Program-made: the position numbers and the translations under genes
Part shown: positions 1 through 8,047 of the stretch, in pieces
Position numbering within the stretch: position 1 is the stretch's first letter
Layout: every line of letters starts with the position of its first letter
From: Candidatus Thalassospirochaeta sargassi
GTDB lineage: Bacteria > Spirochaetota > Spirochaetia > UBA9216
Assembly: GCA_028532855.1 (NCBI GenBank)
Contig: JAQQAL010000017.1
Coordinates: forward strand, 62,001 to 126,000
DNA length: 64,000 nt
Direction: 5' to 3'
Notes under the pieces: generated by a model
Told to the model about the DNA's origin: nothing
What the model saw: only the letters and a program-made list of their open reading frames with translations
The model's database searches: none

Positions 1-2
1 AT

Positions 3-134
3 GTTAATGTCAGCTTAAAGGCTATCTCAATAATTACTAAAAAACAGGATGTAGAAATGATTACAAAACAGCTGAACAGTGAAATGCATGTCAAAAAGTC
101 TATACAGTTAATACTCTTTTCTTCCGTAAAATAA
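3..134 (+). CDS. C-terminal end of an unidentified protein (cut by window edge)
   Basis: The frame beginning at base 3 is open from the window edge to a TAA at 132-134, giving a 43-residue tail that starts VNVSLKAIS and ends LILFSSVK. Its amphipathic, lysine-rich helical look is protein-like, and the next gene starts only 29 bases later on the same strand. The family cannot be recognised from so short a tail. A chance open frame remains possible. Confidence 0.4.
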   Translation, partial: VNVSLKAISIITKKQDVEMITKQLNSEMHVKKSIQLILFSSVK

Positions 135-163
135 AATATAGACTAATATAATGGAGTATTGAT

Positions 164-346
164 ATGGATAAACAGATCGAAGCCACTTGTGATGTCTGTC
201 GTAACCTATATAGAGCCACAAGAAGGAAGCATTACTGTCCTCATTGCAATAAATATTTTTATGTTTGCAATCGATGTCATGAGAAAGGCGCTCATTGTCC
301 CTATTGCGGTGTTCCCTTGAAAAGGAAGGCTGAGCCCCTTAAATAG
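164..346 (+). CDS. Small zinc-ribbon protein
   Basis: This 60-residue protein has four CxxC knuckles (CDVC at 9-12, CPHC at 25-28, CNRC at 36-39, CPYC at 46-49). That is enough for two zinc sites, in the manner of a double zinc ribbon. It has no signal peptide or membrane segment and ends in a basic tail (LKRKAEPLK). A GGAG motif lies about 7 bases before the ATG, and a TATAAT at 147-152 suggests a very short leader. The protein is likely a cytoplasmic nucleic-acid or protein-binding adaptor, but no named family is assigned. The zinc-binding prediction is strong; the role is unknown. Confidence 0.75.
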   Translation: MDKQIEATCDVCRNLYRATRRKHYCPHCNKYFYVCNRCHEKGAHCPYCGVPLKRKAEPLK

Positions 347-417
347 AGCATACTTTAAGAATATAAAAAAGACTTCCTTTTAAAGCTTATTTCCCGCTGT
401 TTCACCCCGGGTGGCGA

Positions 418-1803
418 TCAATTAAGTTCTACCGCAATTCCGGCAACCTGAATGTGAGTTTCATATCCTTTCTGATTCAATAGCTCCGCGAAACTTTCCA
501 TAACTCTCTTTTCGCCGTGAATCAGATGAATCCGTTTCGGTTTTTCAATGAAAGCATCAATCCAGCCCAGCAGTTCATCACGGTCGGCATGTGCCGAGAA
601 GGCGTGAATACGCTCAATATGAGCCTTAACCCTGAAAATATCTCCCATCATACGCACCTCATCAGCCCCGTCCAGCAGATGCCGGCCTAGAGTACCCTCA
701 GCCTGGTAACCAACAAATAGCACAGTATTTCTCGGATCCCATATACCGTGCTTCAGATGGTGGCGAATGCGGCCGCCGGTACACATTCCGCTGCCGGCAA
801 TAATAATTGCCGGTTCCTTCAGTTTGTTCAATGCCATCGAGTCTTCAGTTTTCGGGGTACATACTAATTCAGGAAATTTGAATGGAGTATCCTTACGGGC
901 CCGGGCATCTTCATCGTAGATCTCGGGGTGATCATGAAAGACCTCAGTAACCTTGATAGCCAGCGGACTATCGAGATAGATCTTAATATTTGGAAAGTCG
1001 GGCTTCTCATGAATCAGTTCGCTCAGAGTATATAGCAGCTCCTGCGTCCGCTCAAGAGCAAAGCTGGGAATAAGCAGCTTGCCGCCCCGCTCATATGTTT
1101 CTTTAATATGGTGAAAAAGGCTCTCCTTGCGCGGTTCCGGCTCTTTGTGCAATCTGTCGCCATAGGTAGTCTCTATAAATACATAATCGGCCCGGGGTAT
1201 AATGCTGGGGTCTTCTATAATCGGCACATTCCACTGTCCCAGATCACCGGAAAAAATTACCGTTTTGGTTGCATTACCCTCTGTTACAAAGAGCTGCACA
1301 ATTGATGAACCTATGATATGACCGGCATCTCTCAGGATAAACCTCAGCTCAGGAGAAATCTCTACGCTGCTATCGTATTCAGTTCGACGAATCGATTCCA
1401 GTACAGCTGGAACATCATCTCTTGTGTAAAGCGGTTCACGCGGCTCGAAGCCCCTGCGTTCCCTGCGCCGGTTCTCGTGTTCGGTGTCCTTTTCCTGAAT
1501 AAAGGCAGAATCCATCAACATTGCCGAAAGCAGATCAGCTGTGGCGGGGTTCGTGTAGATAGAACCCGAAAAACCATACCTGGTAAGCTTCGGCAGCAAT
1601 CCGCAGTGATCAATGTGACCGTGAGTAAGGATCAGAAAATCAATTGTCGCCGGATCAAATTCAAAGGGGGCATAGTTTCTCCGGTTAAGATTCTTGCTTC
1701 CCTGAAACATGCCGCAATCTATAAGAAAACGGTGACCATTGGTTTCTACAAGATGACATGAGCCTGTTACTGTCTCAGCAGCCCCATAACTGGTTACTTT
1801 CAT
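418..1803 (-). CDS. Metallo-beta-lactamase/beta-CASP ribonuclease-like protein
   Basis: This is a 461-residue protein of the prokaryotic CPSF73/YSH1-like group. The HxHxDH zinc motif is at 61-66 (HGHIDH), and further ligands sit in DAGHIIGS and SGDLG. A central beta-CASP insert carries GSGMCTGGR, and the C-terminal motifs SAHAD and HLIHGEK complete the active site. Members are zinc-dependent endo- or 5'-exoribonucleases acting on mRNA, or sometimes on DNA. Length is normal. The start ATG has a GGAGAAG ribosome site. It is transcribed alone on the minus strand and appears intact. The family call is firm; the cellular substrate is inferred only from the family. Confidence 0.92.
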   Translation of the reverse strand: MKVTSYGAAETVTGSCHLVETNGHRFLIDCGMFQGSKNLNRRNYAPFEFDPATIDFLILTHGHIDHCGLLPKLTRYGFSGSIYTNPATADLLSAMLMDSAFIQEKDTEHENRRRERRGFEPREPLYTRDDVPAVLESIRRTEYDSSVEISPELRFILRDAGHIIGSSIVQLFVTEGNATKTVIFSGDLGQWNVPIIEDPSIIPRADYVFIETTYGDRLHKEPEPRKESLFHHIKETYERGGKLLIPSFALERTQELLYTLSELIHEKPDFPNIKIYLDSPLAIKVTEVFHDHPEIYDEDARARKDTPFKFPELVCTPKTEDSMALNKLKEPAIIIAGSGMCTGGRIRHHLKHGIWDPRNTVLFVGYQAEGTLGRHLLDGADEVRMMGDIFRVKAHIERIHAFSAHADRDELLGWIDAFIEKPKRIHLIHGEKRVMESFAELLNQKGYETHIQVAGIAVELN

Positions 1804-1953
1804 TCACTTCTCCTTCCCTGCAGCAGCTTAATACAACGAATTGTTCATTTCCACATGAGTGAATTATAATATGATTTTTGTGAAAGATCATTGCGTTAAA
1901 TCAGGAAAAGTCTTTTCGAGGGTTTTAATAGTTAATTCAGGTTCCGCTTGTAT

Positions 1954-2145
1954 ACCGCAATATGCGGTTCTCCTTTTGGATTTGATAAAATTACAAACCT
2001 CTTCATCATGACAGAGATTGCATTCTAATAGCTGCATCAATTTTATCGGCCAACGACCGATTTTAGTCTTGAATTTCCGGCAATATCCCCTTATTATGTT
2101 AAATATTTTTTTGAAATATCAGCCTGTGTCCGATTAAACACAGGC
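1954..2145 (+). promoter_or_regulatory. Promoter and hairpins upstream of the etf operon
   Basis: The 368-base gap between the divergent nuclease and etfB holds no gene. A promoter TTGAAT (2069-2074), 17 bases, TATTAT (2092-2097) points to etfB and would start RNA near 2104. The 5' leader contains a perfect 8-base hairpin, GCCTGTGT (2122-2129) with ACACAGGC (2138-2145), ending 17 bases before the ribosome site. Further upstream an inverted repeat ACCGCA-ATA-TGCGGT (1954-1968) could be an operator. The functions of the repeats are inferred. Confidence 0.5.
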
Positions 2146-2171
2146 AAAAAGTTAAATATCAGGAGGAAAGG

Positions 2172-3047
2172 ATGGGTTTAAACCTCGTCGTTCTTGTTAA
2201 GCAGGTGCCGGATACAGCAAATATCACCGGCGATGCGATGAAAGAGGATGGAACTGTCAACAGGGCAGCTCTTCCCGCAATTTTCAATCCGGAAGATCTG
2301 CATGCACTTGAGGCAGCTCTTACAGTAAAGGATCAGTACCCGGACACAAAGGTAAACGTGCTTACTATGGGTCCCCCGCCGGCAATACAGGTTCTCAAGG
2401 AATCACTCTACCGTGGTGCTGACTTTGTAGCTCTTATTTCAGACAGAAGATTTGCTGCAGCCGACACTTTGGCAACATCATATGCACTCAAATGTGCAAT
2501 AGAGAAAATTGGTAATGTAGACATGGTTTTCTGCGGAAGACAGGCTATTGACGGTGATACCGCTCAGGTAGGTCCTCAGACAGCAGAAAAGCTAGGAATC
2601 AACCAGATTACCTGTGTTTCTGAGATTAACAGCATCGATACTTCAGCAAAAAAGGTTGATGCCACCAGATCTATTGAGGGGGGATTTGAAGAAGTCCGCT
2701 CAGGGTTCCCGGTACTCCTGACCTTCACCGACGAGGGGTACATACCGCGTCCTCCTTCAGCAATTAAAATGCTTGCTTACAAAAATGCATCGACAGATGT
2801 AAGCTCAGAAGCATTTGATGAAAGCTATCTCGACGGTGAAAGCGGCGTTAATACAAACCTGGCTCTCTGGGACATTGAAGCAATCAATGCCGATGTAGAA
2901 AGCTGCGGTCTTTCAGGTTCACCGACAAAGGTTAAGAAAATCCAGTCGGTTGTCCTCACTGCAGGCGATATCAAAATGGTGGACAACACTCAGGGGGCAA
3001 TTGCCGAGATGGTTCACGATCTGATAGCCGATCACACAATAGGATAA
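2172..3047 (+). CDS. etfB: Electron transfer flavoprotein, beta subunit
   Basis: This 291-residue EtfB forms a heterodimer with the next gene and carries electrons from acyl-CoA dehydrogenases. The N-terminus VVLVKQVPDT and the central DMVFCGRQAIDGDTAQVGPQ (AMP/FAD-binding loop) are diagnostic. The C-terminal helix wraps onto EtfA in the family. It is slightly longer than the roughly 250-residue norm. The ATG follows a strong AGGAGG site. It is the first gene of an operon with etfA (10-base gap) and an acyl-CoA dehydrogenase. The sequence does not show whether this Etf is bifurcating or conventional. Confidence 0.96.
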   Translation: MGLNLVVLVKQVPDTANITGDAMKEDGTVNRAALPAIFNPEDLHALEAALTVKDQYPDTKVNVLTMGPPPAIQVLKESLYRGADFVALISDRRFAAADTLATSYALKCAIEKIGNVDMVFCGRQAIDGDTAQVGPQTAEKLGINQITCVSEINSIDTSAKKVDATRSIEGGFEEVRSGFPVLLTFTDEGYIPRPPSAIKMLAYKNASTDVSSEAFDESYLDGESGVNTNLALWDIEAINADVESCGLSGSPTKVKKIQSVVLTAGDIKMVDNTQGAIAEMVHDLIADHTIG

Positions 3048-3057
3048 GGAGAGACAA

Positions 3058-4071
3058 TTGAGCAATAAAAATACAGTAATGGTCTTTATCCAGCAGGATG
3101 ACGGCATTGCAGCCGATGTAAGCCTTGAGCTGGTATGCAAGGCGCGTGAGCTTGCTGACAGGCTCGGTGTAAAAGTTTCTGCAATACTTGCCGGTGACAA
3201 GCTGGAAGCCGAGGCCAAAAAGGTAATAACCTACGGTGTTGACGAGGTCTTTCTTGTTGAAGACAAGAGACTCGCCCACTACACACCAATGCCCTATACA
3301 AAGGTTGTATCGCAGATTATCGAGAAAGAAAAACCTCAGATTTGTCTTTACGGTGCAACCACTACAGGCCGGGATCTAGGCCCCAGGATTGCATCACAGC
3401 TTAAGGTTGGCCTCACAGCCGACTGTACCGATCTTCAGATTGGAGATCATAAAATCAGGGATAAAGAGTTCACAAACATCCTGTACCAGATTCGTCCGGC
3501 ATTCGGCGGAAACATCATCGCAACAATCGTTTCACCTGAAAAAATTCCTCAGATGGCAACAGTCCGCGAGGGCGTTATGAAGTTGACCGAACCCGATGCA
3601 AACTACAAGGGTAAGATTACCCCTGTAAGCATTAAAATTGATGATGCGGATTGTATGACAGAAATAATCAAGCGGGTTCGTGAAGAAAAGTCTGTTAATC
3701 TCAAAGGCGCCCAGATTATCGTTTCAGGCGGTATCGGTGTAGAAACAAAAGAGAACTTCCAGCTTATCGAAGAACTTGCCCATGTTCTAGGCGGTGAGGT
3801 CGGAGCATCCCGTGCGGCTGTTGACGCCGGTCTTGTAAGCAAGGAACACCAGGTTGGTCAGACAGGGACAACTGTAAGGCCCAGACTCTATATTGCATGC
3901 GGTATTTCAGGTTCAATCCAGCACCGCGCGGGTATGGCTGATTCGGCAAAGATTATTGCTATCAACACTGACCCGGATGCACCAATCTTCGGCATAGCCC
4001 ACTACGGTATTGTCGGTGACCTGAATGATGTAATTCCTCAGTTCATCAAGGCATACAAGGCGAAAGCGTAG
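3058..4071 (+). CDS. etfA: Electron transfer flavoprotein, alpha subunit
   Basis: This 337-residue EtfA starts at a TTG with AAGGAGAG just upstream. The N-terminal domain is Rossmann-like. The C-terminal FAD domain (about 210-330) has GGIGVETKENFQLIEELA, SRAAVDAGL, the GQTG motif and the signature IACGISGSIQHRAGM. No ferredoxin-like extension is present, unlike some bifurcating or corrinoid-linked versions. With EtfB it binds FAD and passes electrons between acyl-CoA dehydrogenase and a downstream acceptor. It sits 10 bases after etfB and 21 bases before the dehydrogenase gene, so the three are co-transcribed. Confidence 0.96.
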   Translation: MSNKNTVMVFIQQDDGIAADVSLELVCKARELADRLGVKVSAILAGDKLEAEAKKVITYGVDEVFLVEDKRLAHYTPMPYTKVVSQIIEKEKPQICLYGATTTGRDLGPRIASQLKVGLTADCTDLQIGDHKIRDKEFTNILYQIRPAFGGNIIATIVSPEKIPQMATVREGVMKLTEPDANYKGKITPVSIKIDDADCMTEIIKRVREEKSVNLKGAQIIVSGGIGVETKENFQLIEELAHVLGGEVGASRAAVDAGLVSKEHQVGQTGTTVRPRLYIACGISGSIQHRAGMADSAKIIAINTDPDAPIFGIAHYGIVGDLNDVIPQFIKAYKAKA

Positions 4072-4092
4072 CTTCGGCATAAGGAGATATAA

Positions 4093-5805
4093 ATGGAAAA
4101 CTTTTTAACAGATAACGAAGATATACTGTTTCATCTTAAACACATCGATCTCGATGATATCATCACATTGAAAGAAAATAACTTCGCAGAGAAGGACATC
4201 TTCCCTCACGCACCGAAGGATATTGAAGACTGTAAAGATTCATATGAGAAGATTCTTGGACTTATAGGTGAGATTGCGGGAGAATATATGGCTCCTGTTG
4301 CTGCTGAGGTTGACGAAGAGGGGGTTAAGCTTGTTGACGGTGAGGTTATTTACGCCGAAGGCACCCAGATGGCCCTCGACATGCTGGCAAAAGCCGACTT
4401 GATGGGTCTTGCTAACCCCAGAAAATACGGCGGACTCAACTGTCCCGTAACCCTGATGTCCATGGCAGGAGAAATAATGAGTCGGGCCGACGGTTCTTTC
4501 CTGAACTTCGGGCTGCAGCAGGATATCTCCGAGACAGTCAACAAGTTCGGATCTGAAGAGCAGAAAGAAAGAATTATACCGATGCTGGCTCGAGGAGAAG
4601 AGACTTCATCGATGATTCTGACCGAACCTGATGCAGGCTCAGACCTCCAGGCTGTTGCGCTTCGAGCCCACCAGGCCGAAGACGGCAAATGGTACCTCAA
4701 CGGTGTTAAGCGTTTCATCACAAACGGAAACGGAAAGATTGCTCTCGTTCTGGCACGTTCCGAAGAAGGTTCGAAGGGAGCAGGCGGGCTCTCATTCTTC
4801 CTCTATGAAAGAGACGAGCACATGACCATCAGACGTATAGAGAATAAACTCGGTATTCACGGTTCACCGACATGTGAGCTGCAATTCAACAATGCTCCAT
4901 GTGAGCTTGTCGGACAGAGACGCCGCGGTCTTACAAAATACACCATGTGGCTGATGAACTCTGCCCGGCTGATGGTATCGGGCCAGGCTACAGGTATTGC
5001 AGAAGCGGCCTACCGTGAAGCATATAAATACGCAACCGAGAGAATTCAGTTCGGCAAACCGATTATTGAGTTCCCGCCGGTTTATGAAATGCTGACCGAG
5101 ATGAAGATTGCTGTTGAAGCAAGCCGAACCCTGCTATATGAAACATCAAAGTTCGTAGACCTCAAAGAGTGTTATGAGCATATCTCTGAAACCCAGCCCG
5201 AGCGAGCCAAAGAGGTTAAGGCTGAGATGAAGAAATACACAAGGCTTGCAAACCTCTTTACTCCTATGACAAAGCTTTTTAATACCGAAGCTGCCAACAG
5301 GGTTACCTACGATGGTATCCAGATTCACGGCGGCACCGGCTACATGAAGGAATTCAATGCTGAACGACACTATCGTGATGCGCGAATCACCAATATATAC
5401 GAAGGAACCTCACAGCTTCAGGTTGTTGCAGCCATCGGCGGCATAACCTCAGGAACAGCATCAAGGTTCATTGAAGATTTTATTGAAAACTCGGATTTCA
5501 GCCACTGTCCTGAACTTCTAAAGCAGGTGGAGAAAGCTAAGCTGAACTTTGAAAAAACTCTCATCAAGATTAAGGAAACTGCTGACCAGGATGTTGTAAC
5601 TTACCACTCAAGAAGACTTGTTGAGATGGCTACCGACATTGTTGTAGCACTTCTCTTTATGAGAGATGCAAAGCACGAAGAGCGTAAGATGAAGGTTGCT
5701 GAAACCTTTATTGCAAAAATGGTAACCAGGGTTGAGATGAACATGAACTTCATTGTTGGTGAGGAATCGACACTTCTGAAAAACTATCAGGACATCATCG
5801 GTTAG
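4093..5805 (+). CDS. Acyl-CoA dehydrogenase (long form)
   Basis: A 570-residue FAD enzyme that oxidises acyl-CoA (or reduces enoyl-CoA) with EtfAB as partner. Visible motifs are MILTEPDAGSDLQAV (FAD/substrate loop), the RIQFGKPI region, and IHGGTGYMKEFNAERHYRDARI followed by IYEGTSQLQ. The Glu of that last motif (near residue 437) is in the position of the catalytic base. It exceeds the usual 380 residues by an extra N-terminal segment and a helical C-terminal domain, as in the longer bacterial group. A good AAGGAG site precedes the ATG. It ends the etf operon just before a terminator. The exact substrate chain length is not readable. Confidence 0.93.
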   Translation: MENFLTDNEDILFHLKHIDLDDIITLKENNFAEKDIFPHAPKDIEDCKDSYEKILGLIGEIAGEYMAPVAAEVDEEGVKLVDGEVIYAEGTQMALDMLAKADLMGLANPRKYGGLNCPVTLMSMAGEIMSRADGSFLNFGLQQDISETVNKFGSEEQKERIIPMLARGEETSSMILTEPDAGSDLQAVALRAHQAEDGKWYLNGVKRFITNGNGKIALVLARSEEGSKGAGGLSFFLYERDEHMTIRRIENKLGIHGSPTCELQFNNAPCELVGQRRRGLTKYTMWLMNSARLMVSGQATGIAEAAYREAYKYATERIQFGKPIIEFPPVYEMLTEMKIAVEASRTLLYETSKFVDLKECYEHISETQPERAKEVKAEMKKYTRLANLFTPMTKLFNTEAANRVTYDGIQIHGGTGYMKEFNAERHYRDARITNIYEGTSQLQVVAAIGGITSGTASRFIEDFIENSDFSHCPELLKQVEKAKLNFEKTLIKIKETADQDVVTYHSRRLVEMATDIVVALLFMRDAKHEERKMKVAETFIAKMVTRVEMNMNFIVGEESTLLKNYQDIIG

Positions 5806-5830
5806 TTCATCTACCAAATTCTAATTTTCA

Positions 5831-5880
5831 GCGGAGATTGATCTTCGGGATAACCTCGACAATTCAGTCTCCGCTTTTTT
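5831..5880 (+). terminator. Rho-independent terminator of the etf operon
   Basis: GCGGAGATTGA (5831-5841) pairs with TTCAGTCTCCGC (5863-5874) over 11 pairs, one of them G-U, and is followed by a run of six T. It lies 25 bases after the dehydrogenase stop codon. A small upstream-most TTG start of the following frame would fall inside this hairpin. Confidence 0.85.
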
Positions 5881-6248
5881 ATGACCATATTCAAACATTG
5901 TTTCATATAAAATGTGATAAACTGTTCCAAAACAACAGGTGGAACTTTTGCAGGGCAATAATCAATGATTTATGTATGAACAGTTTCAAATATGCATTTA
6001 ATGAAACTAAATCTCTCCAGATCATTATCTCGTTGTTCAAAAGAGAGAAATATATTCAATTTGATTATAAAGACAACGGCCCGGGAAAAAAGCCTTCAAA
6101 TAAACTGGGATTCGGCACAACAATGATTGAAAATCTTATTCAAGATCTTCCTGAAGGCTGCTGTTCAAACTACGGTCTCGAATGGAAAATCAGATTTGTA
6201 AGTAAAATCACTATTCAGCCGTCAGAATCTGATTCTTCAGAACCATAA
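5838..6248 (+). pseudogene. Orphan histidine-kinase-type ATPase domain, probably a remnant
   Basis: The frame encodes only a GHKL/HATPase_c domain. It has an N-box-like NDLCMNSFKYAF, a G1 box DNGPGKK, and a G2-like LGFGTTMIENLIQDLPEG. It resembles the C-terminus of HisKA_2-type kinases such as the one at 24.1-25.5 kb. There is no dimerisation/phosphoacceptor (H-box) region. The first start codon, a TTG, lies inside the etf terminator, and no good ribosome site exists for any start. A truncated kinase gene is the simplest reading. A small stand-alone ATPase translated from an internal TTG is the alternative. Confidence 0.5.
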
Positions 6249-6275
6249 ACTTCCTCCGGCTGATAGAGATTGTAT

Positions 6276-6977
6276 CTATCTTCTTCGTCCGAATATTCTC
6301 AGAACAAACAGAAAGATATTGATAAAATCAAGATACAGCTTAAGCGCTCCAATAATTGAAATTCTGATGTAATCAGTCTCATCAACTGAACCACTGTACT
6401 GTCTGCTCATTGCAAGTATGCGCTGTGTGTCATAAGCAGTAAGTCCCATAAACACGGCAATACCCACATATGAAATCAGATAATAGAGTGCGGGGCTCTT
6501 TAGGAAGAAGTTTATTACTGATGCAATAATTATCCCAATAAGCCCCATCATAAGGTAATGCCCCATCCCCTGCAGGCTGCGGCTTGTTGTTAGAGCATAT
6601 AGACTCATAGCACCGAAAGCAGCCGCAGTCGTAACAAATGCAAGCGCAATGGTAGCGCCGGTGTAGGCCAGAAAGATAGTTGAGAGAGTAACACCGTTGA
6701 GTATTGCATACCCCGCAAAGGCTGCTGTAGCGGCACCTGAACTCATACGCATTATATTGCGGGAAAGATACATTACAAGAACAAGCTCACCTATGATTGC
6801 ACCGAAAAACAGCATAGGATTACTATAGAAAGCGCTCATCAGTGCCATATTGCCGGAAAACCACCATGCAACTGCACCGGTAAGTCCCAGACCGGCTGTC
6901 ATCCACATATATACATTCTTTATGATACTGCGCTCACGAACTGCAGCGGTATTAAAAGTATTATCATACTGACTCAA
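6276..6977 (-). CDS. Bax inhibitor-1 (BI-1/YccA) family membrane protein
   Basis: An integral membrane protein with about seven hydrophobic helices. The family motif region VRERSIIKNVYMWMTAGLG stands at the N-terminus, YDTQRI before the last helix, and a final charged FGRRR. Family members are pH-sensitive leak channels or modulators of membrane proteases such as FtsH. I place the start at TTG 6977 because AGGAG (6985-6989) lies 7 bases before it. That gives 233 residues, normal for the family. A longer frame reaches TTG 7046, but that codon lies inside a hairpin repeat with its AGGAG only one base away. Confidence 0.88.
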   Translation of the reverse strand: MSQYDNTFNTAAVRERSIIKNVYMWMTAGLGLTGAVAWWFSGNMALMSAFYSNPMLFFGAIIGELVLVMYLSRNIMRMSSGAATAAFAGYAILNGVTLSTIFLAYTGATIALAFVTTAAAFGAMSLYALTTSRSLQGMGHYLMMGLIGIIIASVINFFLKSPALYYLISYVGIAVFMGLTAYDTQRILAMSRQYSGSVDETDYIRISIIGALKLYLDFINIFLFVLRIFGRRR

Positions 6978-7023
6978 GTTAAAACTCCTATAATCCGCCA
7001 AGGATGGCGGTTGATTCCGATTA

Positions 7024-7087
7024 GAGTTTGAAAAGAATCTTTTCAAACTCCTGAATAAGAAAATTACATGGATGCAATTTTCTTATT
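7024..7087. repeat. Paired-hairpin intergenic element, copy 1
   Basis: Two perfect hairpins stand side by side. GAGTTTGAAAAG (7024-7035) pairs with CTTTTCAAACTC (7039-7050). AATAAGAAAATT (7054-7065) pairs with AATTTTCTTATT (7076-7087) around the loop ACATGGATGC. The same arrangement, with a shared AGTTTGA arm and ACATGGATG loop, recurs at 39738-39798, and a related pair is at 58361-58421. It lies upstream of the BI-1 gene. Confidence 0.7.
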
Positions 7088-7161
7088 AAAAATCGCCTCA
7101 AATGCCGTAATAGTCAAGCACTGGGGCCGAATTTTTACAATCTTTACAATTCAACCCGCTC

Positions 7162-7405
7162 CTACTCGTTATAATCCGGCGGATAACCGCCGTCTCCATA
7201 GGCGCCCGCTTCATTTGCGTCACCTTTGGTAAGGCTGCCTACAAGTTCAGTTATATCCGGATCCATATCTGCAAGCGTCGGATAGATTGCTGTATACTTC
7301 AGACGATAGTTGTTAGAATCGATGTTTTCAAAAATCTCCTGGCTATAAAAGTCTATACTCAGATTATCAGTATCAGTGTCAAATCTATTACCATGATATC
7401 TTATT
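7162..7405 (-). pseudogene. Remnant of a coding gene (3' end only)
   Basis: On the minus strand a frame of about 80 codons ends at TAG 7162-7164. Its product has natural composition: ...DFYSQEIFENIDSNNY, a central LKYTAIYPTLADMDPDIT, and an acidic, glycine-rich end YGDGGYPPDYNE. Just upstream the frame closes with a TGA near 7408 and has no ATG, GTG or TTG start. It abuts the promoter of the divergent TetR gene. I read it as the surviving C-terminus of a deleted, probably exported protein. The family is not recognised. Confidence 0.5.
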
Positions 7406-7421
7406 AATCACCGCAGAGAGA

Positions 7422-7450
7422 TTGACTGATTAGTCAGTCTTTATTATATT
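7422..7450 (+). promoter_or_regulatory. TetR gene promoter with embedded operator
   Basis: TTGACT (7422-7427), 17 bases, TATATT (7445-7450), then six bases to the ATG at 7457. The RNA should begin at the start codon. Nested palindromes fill the spacer: GACTGA-TTAG-TCAGTC (7424-7439) and TGACT-GATT-AGTCA (7423-7436). This is typical of an autoregulated TetR gene. Confidence 0.75.
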
Positions 7451-7456
7451 CAATTT

Positions 7457-8020
7457 ATGATCGACAAAAGAGCGGCCCTGCTTAGCAGCGCACTCGAATT
7501 ATTTTCAATCAGGGGTTATGAAAATACCCCCACAAGCCTTATATCGAAAAATGCAGGAGTTGCAACCGGCACGCTTTTTCATCACTTCTCCTCAAAAGAA
7601 GAACTGATCAACCAGCTATACCTGGACTGTAAGCTCAAGATGATGCAGCAGATTGAAAACAGCATCAAGGCTGCGAAATCAACAGATGATAAAATCAAGG
7701 CTGTCTGGGAAGCTATGATTAGATGGGCTCTTGAGAATGAGGAACGTTTTCTTTTTATAATGCAGAACAAGCGCAACTCATACATAAAAGAAGAAACCCG
7801 TCAACAGGTCAAAACCCAGTCAGATGAGTTAAAAGCATTTATTCTTGAGATTGATAATCTTAATACGCTTCGCAACCTGCCGCCTGACTTAATTGCTGAG
7901 ATATCTTCATCAATGATTGACGGCGCAATCTCATATTTCAGAAGAAATCCTGAGCAATATGCAGACTCCAAGATCAGAGAAGCTGCATATCAGGTTTTTA
8001 AGAATGCTTTTATGAAATAG
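7457..8020 (+). CDS. TetR-family transcriptional regulator
   Basis: This 187-residue repressor has an N-terminal TetR helix-turn-helix: ALELFSIRGYENTPTSLISKNAGVA over residues 10-34, then TGTLFHHFSSKEEL. A divergent all-helical ligand domain follows. No ribosome site precedes the ATG; the -10 box ends six bases upstream, so the mRNA is predicted to be leaderless. The palindrome inside its promoter implies autorepression. The aldo/keto reductase gene starts 27 bases downstream and is probably the regulated partner. The ligand is unknown. Confidence 0.92.
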   Translation: MIDKRAALLSSALELFSIRGYENTPTSLISKNAGVATGTLFHHFSSKEELINQLYLDCKLKMMQQIENSIKAAKSTDDKIKAVWEAMIRWALENEERFLFIMQNKRNSYIKEETRQQVKTQSDELKAFILEIDNLNTLRNLPPDLIAEISSSMIDGAISYFRRNPEQYADSKIREAAYQVFKNAFMK

Positions 8021-8047
8021 TTTCTTTTACACTAAACGGGGGACGTA

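Noticed and set aside
1108-1761. Open frames on the plus strand inside the beta-CASP nuclease gene
   Set aside because: They are antisense shadows with no domain character; the minus-strand gene has all family motifs.
7027-7046. Start of the BI-1 gene at TTG 7046
   Set aside because: The codon lies inside a hairpin repeat, and its AGGAG is one base away. TTG 6977 has AGGAG at seven bases and gives the normal length.
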